Source: Chionoecetes opilio
Lineage: Eukaryota; Arthropoda; Malacostraca; Decapoda; Majidae
Length of the DNA stretch: 64,000 nucleotides
Assembly (NCBI GenBank): GCA_016584305.1
Contig: JACEEZ010000091.1
Span: forward strand, 186,901-250,900
Direction: 5' to 3'
Under the pieces are notes generated by a model. It was not told where the DNA came from. It saw only the letters and a program-made list of their open reading frames with translations, and did no database searches. Below, one piece after another: positions 14,057 through 33,400 of the stretch; positions within the stretch are counted from its first letter, which is position 1, and each line of letters starts with the position of its first letter. Both the position numbers and the translations under genes were made by a program.

Positions 14057-15953
14057 TGTGAGGGCTCGGAACGCGGAGGGACGAGGAATAGGAGGGGAGA
14101 GAAGGATAAATAAGGAAATAGAAGAAGAGAATGGGGAAGAGAGAGAATACTGATAACGGTAGTGGGTAGAGAGAGAGACGACAATGTTGTGCTGACACAA
14201 ACTATCCTTATCAAACCATCAAGGAGAGGGCAAAGGCCAGCTGCAGAATAGCTGACGCCTGTTTAGGAGTGGGTGTGTATGAGCATCCCCTAGAGTAGGA
14301 GGAAGGAGTTAGAGAGAGAGAAGGAGTGAGGGAGAGAGAAGGAGTGGAAGGAAGGAGTGAGAGAGAGGAGAAAGAAGGCGAGGAGAAGGGATAAGGAGAG
14401 TGCTGACCCAACGCCCCTCACTTCGCACATTAGATGATTAACTGTCAGACTGATATAACCTTTGACCAGTACCCACCAACACACGCCTTGCTGCCTCCCT
14501 GAACAGAGGAGAGAAAAGAGAATCTTTCTAGCTTTGTGTGTGGGCAGACGTGCCTCGCAACGCGTGGTGATAAGTGACCATGAGACTAGTGTATTGTCTA
14601 AGGGCAGCGAGCGAGTTTACGCGTGTATTCCTTCCAGGTCTATTAGGGCGGCGCACGCGCTCAAGTATGTGGCTGAGACCCACTATGCGCGCACTACAAC
14701 ACACGCCCGCCCTTCATTACCCTACGTCCCAATGTCCGCTGCTCCGCTTTGCCCCGGGGTAGGTGCAACTCAACTCTACAGTGCCCCAACGTCCTGCCAG
14801 AGCACCTGCCCCTGTGGGTTTGCCCCTGTGGTTCCGCCTGCATGGGCCCCTCTGAGATCCCGGGGCAGCAGCGGGGCTATGAGGATCGCCCCGCTTTGCC
14901 CCACGGGGCGGGAAGTGCAACTATACGATGCCACGACGTCCCTGCAACACACCCGCCCTTGTGGCTTTTCTCCTGGGCCCCTGGGATCACGGAGCCACAG
15001 CGGGGCGACGAAGGCTCGCCCCGCATAGCCCCACGGGGCGGGGAGTGCAACTCTACGGTGTCACGACGTCCCTGCAACACACCCGCCCCTGTGGCTTTTC
15101 TCCTGGGCCCCAGGGATCTCGAGGCCACGGCGGGGCTACCAAGGAGTGCCCCGCATTGCCCCACGGGGCGGGAAGTGCAACTCTACAGTGTCATGACGTC
15201 CCTGCAACACACCCGCCCCTGTGACCTTTCTCCTGGGCCCCCAGGGATCTCGAGGCCATGGCAGGGCGACCAAGGAGCGCCCCGCTTTGCCCCAGGGGGG
15301 CAGGTACGTGCAACTCTACGGTGCCACGACGTCCTGCAACACTACCTGTCCCTGTGGCTTCTCTCCTGGGCCCCCGGGGATCACGGGGCATTGGCGAGAC
15401 AAGCGGCTGGGCTAGGGGCGGAGGTGAAACGCTACGCTGCTATGACGCCCTACTAGACACCTGCCCATGTGACTTCCCCTGGGTTCCCCCTGGAACCCCG
15501 GGGCATGGTGAGACACTCGCAGCAGGGTCTTAGGACCCCTTGAGCATCACAGGTCCTCCAGGAGGCTACGTAGCAGATGGTGATGTATTCCTTATACAGT
15601 GCATGCCAGGGCGGGCGATTAAGGATGCCCCCGGGGGAACTGTGCAAGTCAAGGACCTCCGGGGGGGACAGGGAGGGTCGCCCCCCCCGGCAATGCCGGG
15701 GCGTTTACCAGCCTGGGGAGACAAGCTCCCCGTATCTCCGAACGCGAGGGGGCACTGCCCCGGTTAATGTGCAAAGTAAGTACTGGAGATATGCCCAACC
15801 CGGCACCTTACAGGTAGGGGTGCTGGGGATTAATTGTCATGCCACGTCAGCAGCCGATTGGATAGAACCGTAGCGGGTGGGGGGACCGCTAACAGGAGCA
15901 CCCCCCCCTCCCCCGTTGAGCCTCAACACCCCCTCCTTCGTTGGGGCTTAACA
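14057..15953. mobile_element. 1.9-kb solo LTR inserted in the LINE
   Basis: Begins TGTGAGGGC and ends GGCTTAACA, that is TG...CA. It is flanked on both sides by GGATG (14052-14056 and 15954-15958), a 5-bp target duplication. No gag or pol lies inside, so this is best read as a solo LTR left by recombination. It is strikingly GC-rich compared with its surroundings and carries a 130-bp tandem array. Superfamily (Gypsy or BEL) cannot be told from an LTR alone. Confidence 0.7.
14765..15440. repeat. ~130-bp GC-rich tandem array
   Basis: About five copies of a unit with landmarks gtgcaactctac, cacgacgtcc, ctcctgggcccc and ccccacggggcggg. The landmark gcaact recurs at 14917, 15047, 15177 and 15310. 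Long open frames across it exist because the unit is GC-rich; the 130-bp period is not a multiple of three. Confidence 0.9.
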
Positions 15954-16424
15954 GGATGGATATAGCATTGAATCAGTGCAGTGAAGGATGACCAAAATGA
16001 TTCATGGGATGCGTAACTTTTGCTATGAGAGAAGATTGAAGCTATTGAATTTGCACTCTTTAGAGAGGCGTAGAGTAAGGGATGATCTGATAGAAGTATT
16101 TAAGTGGCTAAAGGTATATAATAAAAGAGATGTAGGAAAAGTTCTTACGGCTAGTAATCAGGGTAGAACAAGAAATAAAGGATTCAAACTGGAAAAATGT
16201 AGATTTATAAAAGAAATAGAGAGAAACTGGTTCACAAATAGGGTGGTAAATGATTGGAATGGACTCAGTCGTCAGGTAGTTAGTGCGGAGTCAATAGGGA
16301 GTAAAAGGAGGCTGGACAATTTCATGGATGGGGATGAAAGGTGGATGTAGGTAGTATTAAGTAACAGGAACTACCACGTGTAGGTCTCCCTGCCTCTTGT
16401 AGCTTCCTTATGTTCTTATCTGAA

Positions 16425-16966
16425 ATTGTTTTACGATAGGCTAGGCCCTTTTTTTTTTACCTCTCATTTTGTCACCCTGTCCAAGAAAAGGGTAATATTT
16501 GATTCTCTTCTAGGTTGTTTCCCACAAAGTAAACTCCAAAATGGCTAACACGCCAGGCCAAATAGAAAGATAACATCAATAGGACTTAACAACAAGCAAG
16601 GGCATCCACTGCATCTTTTACAAGGGGGGGAGGATTCCTTTTGATTAGATATGATGTATATGGTCCTAAGTAAAAACATTCTTATCAAAGCCAATCATTT
16701 TTGTGTTATCAGTATTTAATTTTCAATCCCAAGATTCTGCAACTGATATTAGAGTACTAGTATCTCTTTGAACTGAGAGACTTCCTTTACCCTGAGGCTA
16801 GGTTTGGCGGGTCATGAGAGCTGCAGGTTACTGGTAATACCTGAGCACCTCTGTTTGACACCCATTATGGATAAATGCAACACCCCCCTCCCCACGCACA
16901 CACTTTATGTATGTAAAGTGCCTGATGTAACTATTAGATTTCAAATATTCTTTTTGCAGAGAACAC
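16425..16966. other. upstream region of ARMC7
   Basis: No gene found. A strong splice acceptor (ttctttttgcag, ending at 16959) lies 7 nt before the ARMC7 ATG, so ARMC7 has at least one untranslated upstream exon that I could not place. Confidence 0.5.
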
Positions 16967-23772
<6,806 letters not shown>

Positions 23773-23881
23773 CAGTGACAGTTTTTGAAGCTGTTTCAGA
23801 GGACATACATTTAGTGTTTATTGTTGAACCTGCCTTAGTAGCATGGCTACTAGATAGCTTTTTTTGAATTTGATAATTTCT

Positions 23882-24367
23882 ATGTTGCTGCTTTTGAAGC
23901 AAAGCTTTCTAATTGGAAATTTAAACCGAATTCCTTTCCTCACTCGTGGAAGATGTTTGTCACTGAAAATTGGTGATGTGGCATCACTGAGAAAAAAAAT
24001 CACTGCAGAAGACATTAGAAAATTTGCAGAACTAAGTGGTGACACAAATCCTCTTCATCTCGATAAGGATTTTGTTCATTGTCAAACCAAATTTGAGGAC
24101 TTACTGGTTCACGGTGCTCACCTCAACAGTCTTGTGTCACGTGTAATAGGAACATCTCTTCCTGGGCCCGGCACCTTGGTGGTGAGGCAGGAGCTGTACT
24201 TCCCTAACCCTTGCTATGCCGGAGAGGAGGTGGAAGTGACTGTCAAGCTGGCAAGTCTCAGAAAGATCATTACAGTAGACTTTTCATGCACAGCCACAGA
24301 AGGGAAGGTAGTGCTTGAGGGCAGTGCTCGACTGATGCATTCAAAGACCCTGAAGGAAGGGCAGTAA
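23882..24367 (+). CDS. HTD2: mitochondrial 3-hydroxyacyl-thioester dehydratase type 2
   Basis: An uninterrupted frame of 161 aa from ATG 23882. It has the hot-dog (MaoC-like) fold signature of R-specific hydratases, FAELSGDTNPLH, at residues 48-59, giving the expected catalytic Asp54 and His59; LVHGAH follows at 75-80. The first ~25 residues (MLLLLKQSFLIGNLNRIPFL, then TRGR) are basic and lack acids, as in a mitochondrial import signal. The enzyme removes water from 3-hydroxyacyl-ACP in mitochondrial fatty-acid synthesis, which feeds lipoate supply. In vertebrates HTD2 is translated from a bicistronic RPP14 mRNA. Here the ORF lies 109 nt after the ARMC7 stop and 84 nt before the IPO11 ATG, with no AATAAA in either gap. 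A weak acceptor (tgtttcag, ending 23799) could give HTD2 its own spliced leader. Confidence 0.92.
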   Translation: MLLLLKQSFLIGNLNRIPFLTRGRCLSLKIGDVASLRKKITAEDIRKFAELSGDTNPLHLDKDFVHCQTKFEDLLVHGAHLNSLVSRVIGTSLPGPGTLVVRQELYFPNPCYAGEEVEVTVKLASLRKIITVDFSCTATEGKVVLEGSARLMHSKTLKEGQ

Positions 24368-24451
24368 TTGTAACTCAGGTGTTGTGGAGTGATGAGCCAG
24401 TGCAGCTGCAGCACAGACTGAAGATTAGTGTTCCCTGAGTGGAGTAACACA

Positions 24452-27400
24452 ATGAGTGGAGGGAGGGAGCTCGTGCTTGAGACCCTGCGACGGGCCACCA
24501 GCCAGGAGGCAGAGATCCTCAAGCCTGCTGAACAACAGCTGCAACTTTGGGAGACTGAGCCAGGCTTCTACTCCACTTTGGTTGAGGTGAGAAATTTTGT
24601 ACCTATAGTCTGTTTTTTTTAACGAGGCAATAAATACTGCCCCCTTGTTGCTTACTGACTGATATTTGATGCCAGGAGAAGGGAATACTATGCTTCTTCT
24701 TAATTTCAGCTGTATTTTATCATAGTTAACCATATTATCAGGTAAACACAGGCATCATTTTAAGCATGAGACCTTAAGATCGAATGGAATTTTTGCCTTG
24801 TAAAAAAAATAAACTATACTCCATGATCATCTCAGCAGCAGCACCATATGCAACACGTATTATGCCCTTTGTTTTTTTATTATTTTCATGACATCACATG
24901 TTTGATTGTGATGAAAGATAGTTTTCATGGGCACATGTGAGTAGTAGGCTATCTGTTGACTGGGATGTAGCTGCTGTTGCGAGAATGCCCATAGAGAAAT
25001 GTCAAAAGAAGCCCACAGGTCCACACAGCCCACATCCCAACCCAACCAGCACTAAAAACACTGTTCTGCAGATTTTGAAGTCGCTGTACTCGAAAGAGAG
25101 AGATGATTTAAAGAAAATATACATTCCAGTCCTCTCTCTGTTCAATAATGTATTATCTCTCTGTGTTTCTGACCTTGTAGTTTAACGAGGTGTACCTTGG
25201 TAACGGTGACTCCCCGGGCTGTGTCCTTGTATGATAGACAAAGCCATCTCACTTGATCCTTTATTCTTGACCCTGGGTGTCAGTTCAAGTCTGCATCCAT
25301 ACATTTGCCAAATATCATTTTTTTTTGTCATGCTTGTATTATTAAATGTAGGCTCATTTAAATGTCAGCAAGCTCAATTAAGTGAAGTGATAGCACAAAC
25401 ATATAGGCCGTTTATATGCTTATAACTGGTAACTTTTGCAGATCTTCTCCGAGTACAGCCTGGAGGTCAATGTGCGGTGGTTGGCCGTACTTTACTTCAA
25501 GAATGGCGTTGACAGATACTGGAGGAAGACCGCGCCCAAGGCCATCTCAGAGGAGGAGAAGGTAGGGGAGGCACACATTCTTTCTATTGACAGGAGATGC
25601 CAAGAATGTTAATGAAATAAGTAAATTAACCATTAATGACGGTGAATGATTGGAATGGAATCAGTCGTCAGGTGGTCAATGCGGAGTCTATTGGGGTCTT
25701 TAAAAGGAGTCTGGGTAAATTCATGGATGGGGAAGAGAGGTGGATATAGGTAGAGTTAAGTAACAGGAACTACCTTGTGTAGGTCTCACGGACTCTTGTA
25801 GCTTCCTTATTTTCTTATGTTCTTACGTTCTTATTAAATTGATATTTTTGTTAAGAGATGTTGATAAAGTTATTGAATAGTAAGCTATGTCATTGGTGAG
25901 CTAGAGACTAAGAGATGATAGTGTGTTGAAAGAGTCAGGAAAAAGGACCATGTGTCACAAGGGAAGTACAGAGAAGAGACAAGCAAAGTATTTTGGATGT
26001 TGATGTCTTTGGCAAGATGAAGGTGTAAAAGGCAGAAAACTAGAGAAAAGCAATGCAGTGATTATTTAAAAAGATAAATCAAATTCAGTGACCTCTGAGC
26101 TGTTGTCTGTTGTATATTGTTTTATTATTCATTACTTATGCAGGTAACCTCGTGGTCTGAGGATAAACCAAAAAAAAAACTGTCGAGAGCTTGCAATTTT
26201 ACAGCCCTATACATTAATGGAAATTCTTATCCTGATCTACATATGAGGTGCTTATTTCAGAAAGTCAATAAGCGCCATCAATAAAAAACTAAGAAAATGG
26301 CTTCAAACTGTTTCAATGTTCAAAATGTCATATCTTTTGAACATTGAAACAGTTTGAAGCCATTTTCTTAGTTTTTTATTGATGGCGCTTATCGACTTTC
26401 TAAAATAAGCGCCTCATATAATGGAATAAGTTCAAATTTATCCCTTTCCTTTGTTCCTTCATTTCCAGACCCGCATCAGATGTGGTCTCCTGCACAATTT
26501 GCGGGAGCCGGTGTCCCAGGTGGCCACGCAGCTGGCCGTCCTCATTGCCAAGATAGCTCGTGTAGACTGTCCCCGGGAATGGCCGGACCTGCTCCCCTCG
26601 CTGTTTGAGGCGGTGAAGAGCAGCGATGACATTGTGCGCCACCGGTCGCTGCTCACATTGCACCACGTTGTTAAGCAGCTGGCATCCAAGAGGCTCGCTG
26701 CTGACAGACGCACATTTCAGGTGTGATTTAGTGTGTTTCAACATTATCATCTTACACTTCATGTTGTCTTTGTGGTCCACTGTTTGAAATGAGCATTTAC
26801 ATAAGAATGGTTCAAGATAATGGAAACTCAAAGAAATTTTGGCATTCAATTCTCCATTTATTCAAACATCTCACTGCTCTCGCAAGTTATATAACATGGA
26901 AATAATTTTCATAGATTAATAGTTTTGACAAATTTACTTTTGTTTAATTATATAATTAAAAGCTTTGCTGAGTTTATTCATGAAGATTTACATTGCGATT
27001 TAAATTTTCAGGAACTAACAAACCAGATGTTCTCGTTTTTATGGGAACTGTGGCGGCTACAGACGGAAATGTTTTTGTCTGGTGGCGGGCCGGACGTGGA
27101 GAGGACGGTGCCCAGCCTGGAACTGTCCCACCTCACCCTCAAGATTCTACGCAAGCTTGTAATTCATGGCTTCAAAAAACCTGAGGAGAGTGAAGATGCT
27201 ATAATATTTTTGAAAAGTTTATTTGAGCAGGTGAAGGTGATGTTAACATTTAGGAAACAGAATGAAAGCTTTGAACATATCAAGACAGTTTCAGAGAAAT
27301 ACATTGTACTTTTGACCAAGGTACTGAGGGACATGCTTGAAGACTTTCCATTCTCCTATGTACAATTCATCAAGCCTACTCTGGAACTGGCAGTGTTTTA

Positions 27401-30400
27401 TATATTTACTCCAAATGGTGATGGACTCATTTTTGAAAGGTTTATAGTGCAGTGTTTGAATTTGATCAAAGCCGTTCTGCTGTGTCCTGAATATAAACCT
27501 TGTAAAGTAGTCGAAGAAACTAAGAATCCTCACACCCTGGAAGCCTTCAGAATCAAGTCCAACTTCTTCAGCACCTCAGTTTTGGCAGGGATGTGTCACA
27601 AACTCATTTCTCACTATTTCCTGCTCACACCCGAGGACCTCGAGGTGTGGGATTCAGACCCTGAAGGCTTCTGCATGGAGGTAGAGGGTGGAGAGTCATG
27701 GAAGTACAGCCTTCGACCCTGCACGGAGACACTGTTTGTGGCATTGTTCCATGAGCACCGTGGGGCCCTTACCTCAGTGCTGATGGAGATGGTGCAGTCC
27801 TCCCAACACCCTGTAGATCCCAGTGACTTCGTGGGCCTCCTGCAGAAAGATGCTGTGTACAATGCTGTCGGCTTGGCAGCATTTGAGCTCTTTGATGACA
27901 TAGACTTTGATCAATGGTTCACAACTTTCCTGATCAACGAGCTGAAGGTCAAGGACTCGAACTACCGCATCATACGAAGAAGAGTTATCTGGCTCATAGG
28001 ACAGTGGACGAGGGTAAAGTTCTCGCCGGAGCATCGGCCAACCCTGTACGAGGCGTGTATCCATCTGCTTGCGTCTGAGGAGGACTTTGTGGTGCGGCTC
28101 AGTGCAGCCATGACCCTCAAGCACTCGGTGGATGACTTTGAGTTTGACCCGGAGCAGTTCATGCCTTACCTTCCCACCATTTTTGGCCTCCTCTTCAACC
28201 TCCTGAAGGAAGCTCATGAGTGTGACACCAAGATGCAGGTAAGGCTTTGAAGAGTAAAGGATATTTTATGTTCATCTGTCGGAAGTAGTTAGGGCATGGA
28301 GAAAGAATGTGGGAGGAGAGAATGTTTAAAAGACTTCATGTGTCATCAGTTAAAAAAATTGTGAAAGGGAAGATTCTTGAATAACATAAGAGGCACAGCA
28401 TTCCCCATAGAAGTATAGATATGGAATGGACTAGAAGGAGAGGGGATAGTGGCAAGGAGTGGACATCAATTGATAGGAAAGTGGATAAATATAGACACGG
28501 AGACAGGATCACAGTAATATAACAAGTCCAGTATCTCACCTCCGTGGTGTAGTGGCTAGCGTGCCTGGCTACGAATCTGCGGGCCCTGGTTCGAATCCGG
28601 GGCAGGGCAAGTCGGTGACCAGCCAAACCCAGCTGTTCTTCCTTCCTTTCGGAGTTGATAAATGGGTACCTGGGGTAGCCTGGGGAAGGTAACTGTGGTA
28701 ACCTGGGTGTCACACTAGTCCTGTGTCCCGGGGTAACGGGTTCTCACCCACCACAGGCTCTAAGGGCTAATGCCAGGGAGATGAGCGCCGAATGCCACGC
28801 ACAGCATAGCGTATGCTCCCATCTTGACCTTTTACCAGTATGCTACAATTAGGTCAATACTCTTAAAAAGTGATCTGATGCTTGCACCCTTTTTGAATTT
28901 GCAATGTGTTGTCTTTTTTATATATATTTTTGTTATAGCTTTTTCTATATTTCACCTACAGCTGGACGTATATAATTTGGACTAGTCTGTTTCATGTTGA
29001 AGTCTCTGTCCGCAGCTTGATGAGTATCACGCCACTTTTATTGTGTATATATAATCAGACTGGCCATTGTGAAACAGCTTCAGGACGGTACAAGGAAGGC
29101 AGTGTGTTAGCCAGGGTAAAGTGTTGTGTAGAATGACGACAATGTATTTGCATTCATATGAGCGAATTTTTTTTTGCCAACAAACTACTCTGAGTTTTGT
29201 GCCACCCCACACGTTTGGGAAAAGGCATTGTGTATGGGGATTTTTTTTTTTTTTTTACCCTTTCACGCCCAGATCTTTCCTTTGCTATAAAAAATTGTCT
29301 GTTAGCCATAAAATTTCGAAAAGTAACAATATATCAAATTATTTAGTCGACAAGGATACTTAACAGGTCATATCTATAAAATGTTGCTTATATTCACTAA
29401 AATTCATCTAATGGTAGCCAAATTACAATGGAAATTACGTTCTGGGCCTCAAGGGGTTAAAGTGAAATACACTTTTTTGCAGGTTTTGCATGTGATGTCG
29501 TTCATGATTGAGGTGGTTGGCGTGGGAATACAGCCCCACGTCGCCCCCTTGGCGCAGTACCTGCCCGGCCTGTGGAGTGAGTCTGCGGATCATAACATGC
29601 TCCGCTGTGCCATACTCACCACCCTGGTCCACATAGTCACGGGACTCATGGTAAGTGGATACAGATTTAAAAAAAAAAAAAATCTTACTCATGCATCACC
29701 AATGAACTAAAATATTACCAAATAGTACATATTACCAAAGCTTCTAGCATCTTCATTCCTCAAAGAAGTCACATTAAATGGCTATCTTGGGATTAAGTTA
29801 TATACCTTCAGATACTTTTTCACTTATTAATAGGACCATGAAGGCAGCATTTGTTTAGGGCAATCAGTGTTGCCAAAATCCTGTTCATTGATGTGATCCA
29901 AGATGTTTTATGGTCTCGGTATAAATTCTTCTCAGTCATACTTGCTGATGTTAGTGTCATTCTGCTTGATGTTTTGGACTTTTATGTTGATATAGCCAGA
30001 CTAAGCCAGTTATATCCGGCAATTTGATGTTATGCTGCCTGTCATGCATTATTTAGCATTGGTAGATGATTTGTCAGTTGTGGTAGAATTTTTTTTTTCC
30101 TTCATATCAATAATTTTACTCACATGAAATATAAATTTTTACCTCAGTAAAAATTAGATACAGTAATTTTCAATTCAAAATTCGAACCTTTGTTGAATTA
30201 TTTTCAAATTTCTCTAATATACTAGCTTGCATTACTTGTCACTATATGTTTATTATGACTCCCATTGGTTAAGTTGTACTAAATATAACTGCTAATTGCA
30301 ACACTGAAGACTTAATTAAAAAAAACTTGGAGTATTTTACTTAGCTACCATTTTTTCCCAAGATCTGTATTATTAACCTGCACACCATTCCCTCGTCCCT

Positions 30401-33400
30401 CTTCACAGCGGGAAAGTGAACGACTGCACGAGTTCTTGATCAACATCATTCGGGTGTCAACGGATGTAGGGGAGGATTGCCACGTGTACCTGATGGAGGA
30501 CGGGCTGTCTCTGTGGCTGACCACCCTGGAGAACACGGCGCACCCTCACGATGCTCTCCTGCACCTTTATGACAACATGATGCCTCTGCTGGAACTCTCC
30601 ACTGAAAACCTGAGACTGTGTCTACAGATTACCACAGCCTACATTCTGCTCTGTCCCCAACAGTTCCTTGCAATGTAAGGGTGGTGGTATATAATTATTG
30701 TGCAGTGTTTAAGATGCCAGAGGGAAAATGTTTCTACTAGATATCTATAGTAGGAGAATGTTTGAAAAACATACAGGATTAAGAAAAATATAGATTAAAA
30801 TTAATCACAGTGTTGTGATACAAGTAAGTTCTATATTGCAGGAAGATTTAATTGCCTTGTATCATTGTGGCCCGGACAGTTATGGCACCCGCCTCGTTGA
30901 AACCTTCCGCTCCATGATGACGGACCTGAAGAGTGATGCTATTATCCTGGTGCTGCGGGCGGTGGAGATGATCCTGCGGGTGCTGCCGGCCGAGGGAGCT
31001 GCCCTGCTGCAGCCCCTGCTGCCGGGCATGATGAAGGTGGTGGCCGAGGGGGACAAGTACCCCATGGTGATGTCCATGTACCTGTCCGTGGTAGCCAGGC
31101 TGGTGCTTTATGCCGAGCCTATCTTCACCTGGATTGTTAATCAGGTAAAGTAATGATATATATGGAATCTTTGTTATTTTGAGGAATAAGTCTGCAACTT
31201 GTCAGCATTCATTGCCATTTCAAGGTACTATAGTAACCTTAGGTTAATCTTGTCTAGAAGCCACACCCCCTGCCTTCCCCCCCTTTTCTACGGGGCAGCT
31301 GATTGGTGCACTCCTCGTATCCTCACTACACAACAGCGCATGACCACTGGGCAGAGCACTCTTCACTACAAAGGGTTTAGTGTAAATATAGGCCACCAGG
31401 AGTGTGTGTAGTGCAATGATATCTTCACTGCATTTTGTAGTGGCGATAACACGTGCACTACACACACTCCTGTTGGCCTATATTTACACTACACCCTTTG
31501 TAGTGAAAACCCTCTGCCCAGTGGTCACGCGCTGTTGTGTAGTGAGGAAACGAGGAGTGCATCAATAAGCTGCCACATAGAAAAGGGGCTACAATGTTTA
31601 AATGGAAACAGACAATGGGAAGTCAGCCATTAATTAACTGCTAGATACAGCACCACTTGTTAAATTTTCTTTTGCCACACGTATGTACAACCAGCCCCAC
31701 AACAAATATGTTAAATAAGACTCCCACCAAATCAATACTCCCCACATGGCTAAATAAATACTCCCCACATGGCTAAATAAATACTCCCCACATGGCCAGG
31801 TAGTCATGTGTGCAAAATATCTATCACAATAGTACCTAGAAGAGGCTCCGGAGAAAAAATATACCAAAAAAATTTAAGTAAAAATGGGGAGTCTCAGACT
31901 TTATCAACGATAGCTCACGGAGGATCACATGAGTCTTAAGTAGAAATGATTTAAGGTTAATGTTTGTGCAGTAGTGGTGGTAAGCTCAGCATGCCTCTTG
32001 ATCTTCTCAACCTCAATGTGTCTGGACACATGTAACTTCCTTGTAACAATCTTGTAACTTCCATCAGCTGCAAAAAAAAAAAAATTAAATTATTATTATA
32101 AAATAGTCTCATCTGAAGTACTTCCACTAGTATAATTCAATAAATTTTTTAGTCATAGATCAGAGAAAGTGCTATACTCTGTTTTTTTAACGAGGCAAAA
32201 AATGACCCCTTGCTGCTTACTGACTGATATTTGATGCCAGGAGAAGGGAATACTATGGTTCTTCTAAATTTCAGTTGTATTTTATCAGAGTTAACCATAT
32301 TATCATGTAAACATAGGCATGAGACCTTAATTGAGAATTATTAAGAGAATGGAATTTTCGCCTCGTTAAAAAAATAGACTATAGTTTAACACATCTAATA
32401 TACTATTGGAGTAGCCGTGTCTGTCTGTCTGTTTTGGGTAGCCGAAACTGTAAATTCAATTTTGATAAGAGTAGGCAAAAAAAATCGCAAATAAATCGTA
32501 GGTGGTAATCGGCTTGGTCCCATGTTGATTGAATAATTGTGAAGGGGGTTTTGGGCTAAAAACACTTATGGAGTATTAGATTACAGGAAAAACTCTGCGG
32601 TAACGTCTTGCCGCATTCCACAAACTCGGTAGACTCATGGACGTTTGTGCAAGTGTGTGTGTTGGAATCACACGGAACACAAAGGGTTGGAATCACACGG
32701 AACACAAAGGGTTGGAATCACACGGAACGTGGTATACCCCAAGGCACTTTGACCAGTGACCAACGACAGCAACAACATGATTGGAGTTTGCAATCACATG
32801 TTGTCTAATATATACTACTACTACAAACATCAATACAGGGAGGTCCCGAAGATACGAGCAATTAGGTTCCACCTGGCATACTCGTAAAGCGAAATCTCGT
32901 ATAACGAAACACACAACTAATGGTAAAATATAGGTTTGGTTCCAGGACCCCAACAATAAAAAAAAAAAAAAAAATGTTTTTCAAGCTATCATAAAATTTG
33001 GTAATATTTAGTAGGGGTGCGAGAACCCCTTGAGAAATCCTATGATCCCTGGTGATATCCTATGGTGCTATCTCATGCGTGGGAGCTGACCTGACTTCTT
33101 CAGGAAGGCACATATTATACAGCTGATAATGGGGTGTTGTGTTGTGCGGGCGGCAGCCGATGTCCGCCGCCAGCGGAGATCTCCTTGGTAATTATTTAGT
33201 AGGAAAGCGAGGACCCTTTGAGGAATCCTATGATCACTGGTGATATCCTATGGTGCTATCACAGGCGTAGGAGCTGACTGTCTTCTTCAGGAAGGCACAG
33301 GTGAGGCGGATGACGGCGGTTTTTGAGAGAGCCCCGTCCGCCGCCTCCTCCGCCAAGGTAGGTTTGGGCAGGCTTAAACGTCTTATCACTCGTTATTATA

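Larger units (their letters stand above)
13903..16424 (+). mobile_element. CR1/L2-like LINE 3' fragment, split by an LTR
   Basis: The left part (13903-14056) matches the reverse-transcriptase element at 40096-40180 and encodes pieces like ANRFLGFIA and LDYVVQFWSPYYR. The right part (15959-16424) continues the same protein: YERRLKLLNLHSLERRRVRD, FTNRVVNDWNGLSRQVVSAE and FMDGDERWM, then a short 3' tail ending ttccttatgttctta. Joining across 14056/15959 restores a continuous match apart from a small frameshift, so the block between is a later insertion. It is 5'-truncated, typical of LINEs. Confidence 0.8.

Noticed and set aside
14749..15456. 235-codon GC-rich open frame
   Set aside because: It crosses a 130-bp tandem array whose period is not a multiple of three and lies inside a solo LTR; overlapping frames are equally open.
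23864..23881. Longer HTD2 starting at 23864
   Set aside because: The extension begins with TTG; the first ATG in frame is 23882, which gives a suitable mitochondrial leader.
23864..24367. HTD2 as a recent bacterial transfer
   Set aside because: The protein matches the animal mitochondrial type in length and layout, and the flanks are animal genes; lack of an intron is not enough.
28535..28620. Possible tRNA gene
   Set aside because: The tRNA-like head is joined to a 230-bp repeated body with target duplications, so it is a SINE. The heads at 35.7, 46.5, 54.9, 53.3 and 56.4 kb were rejected likewise.
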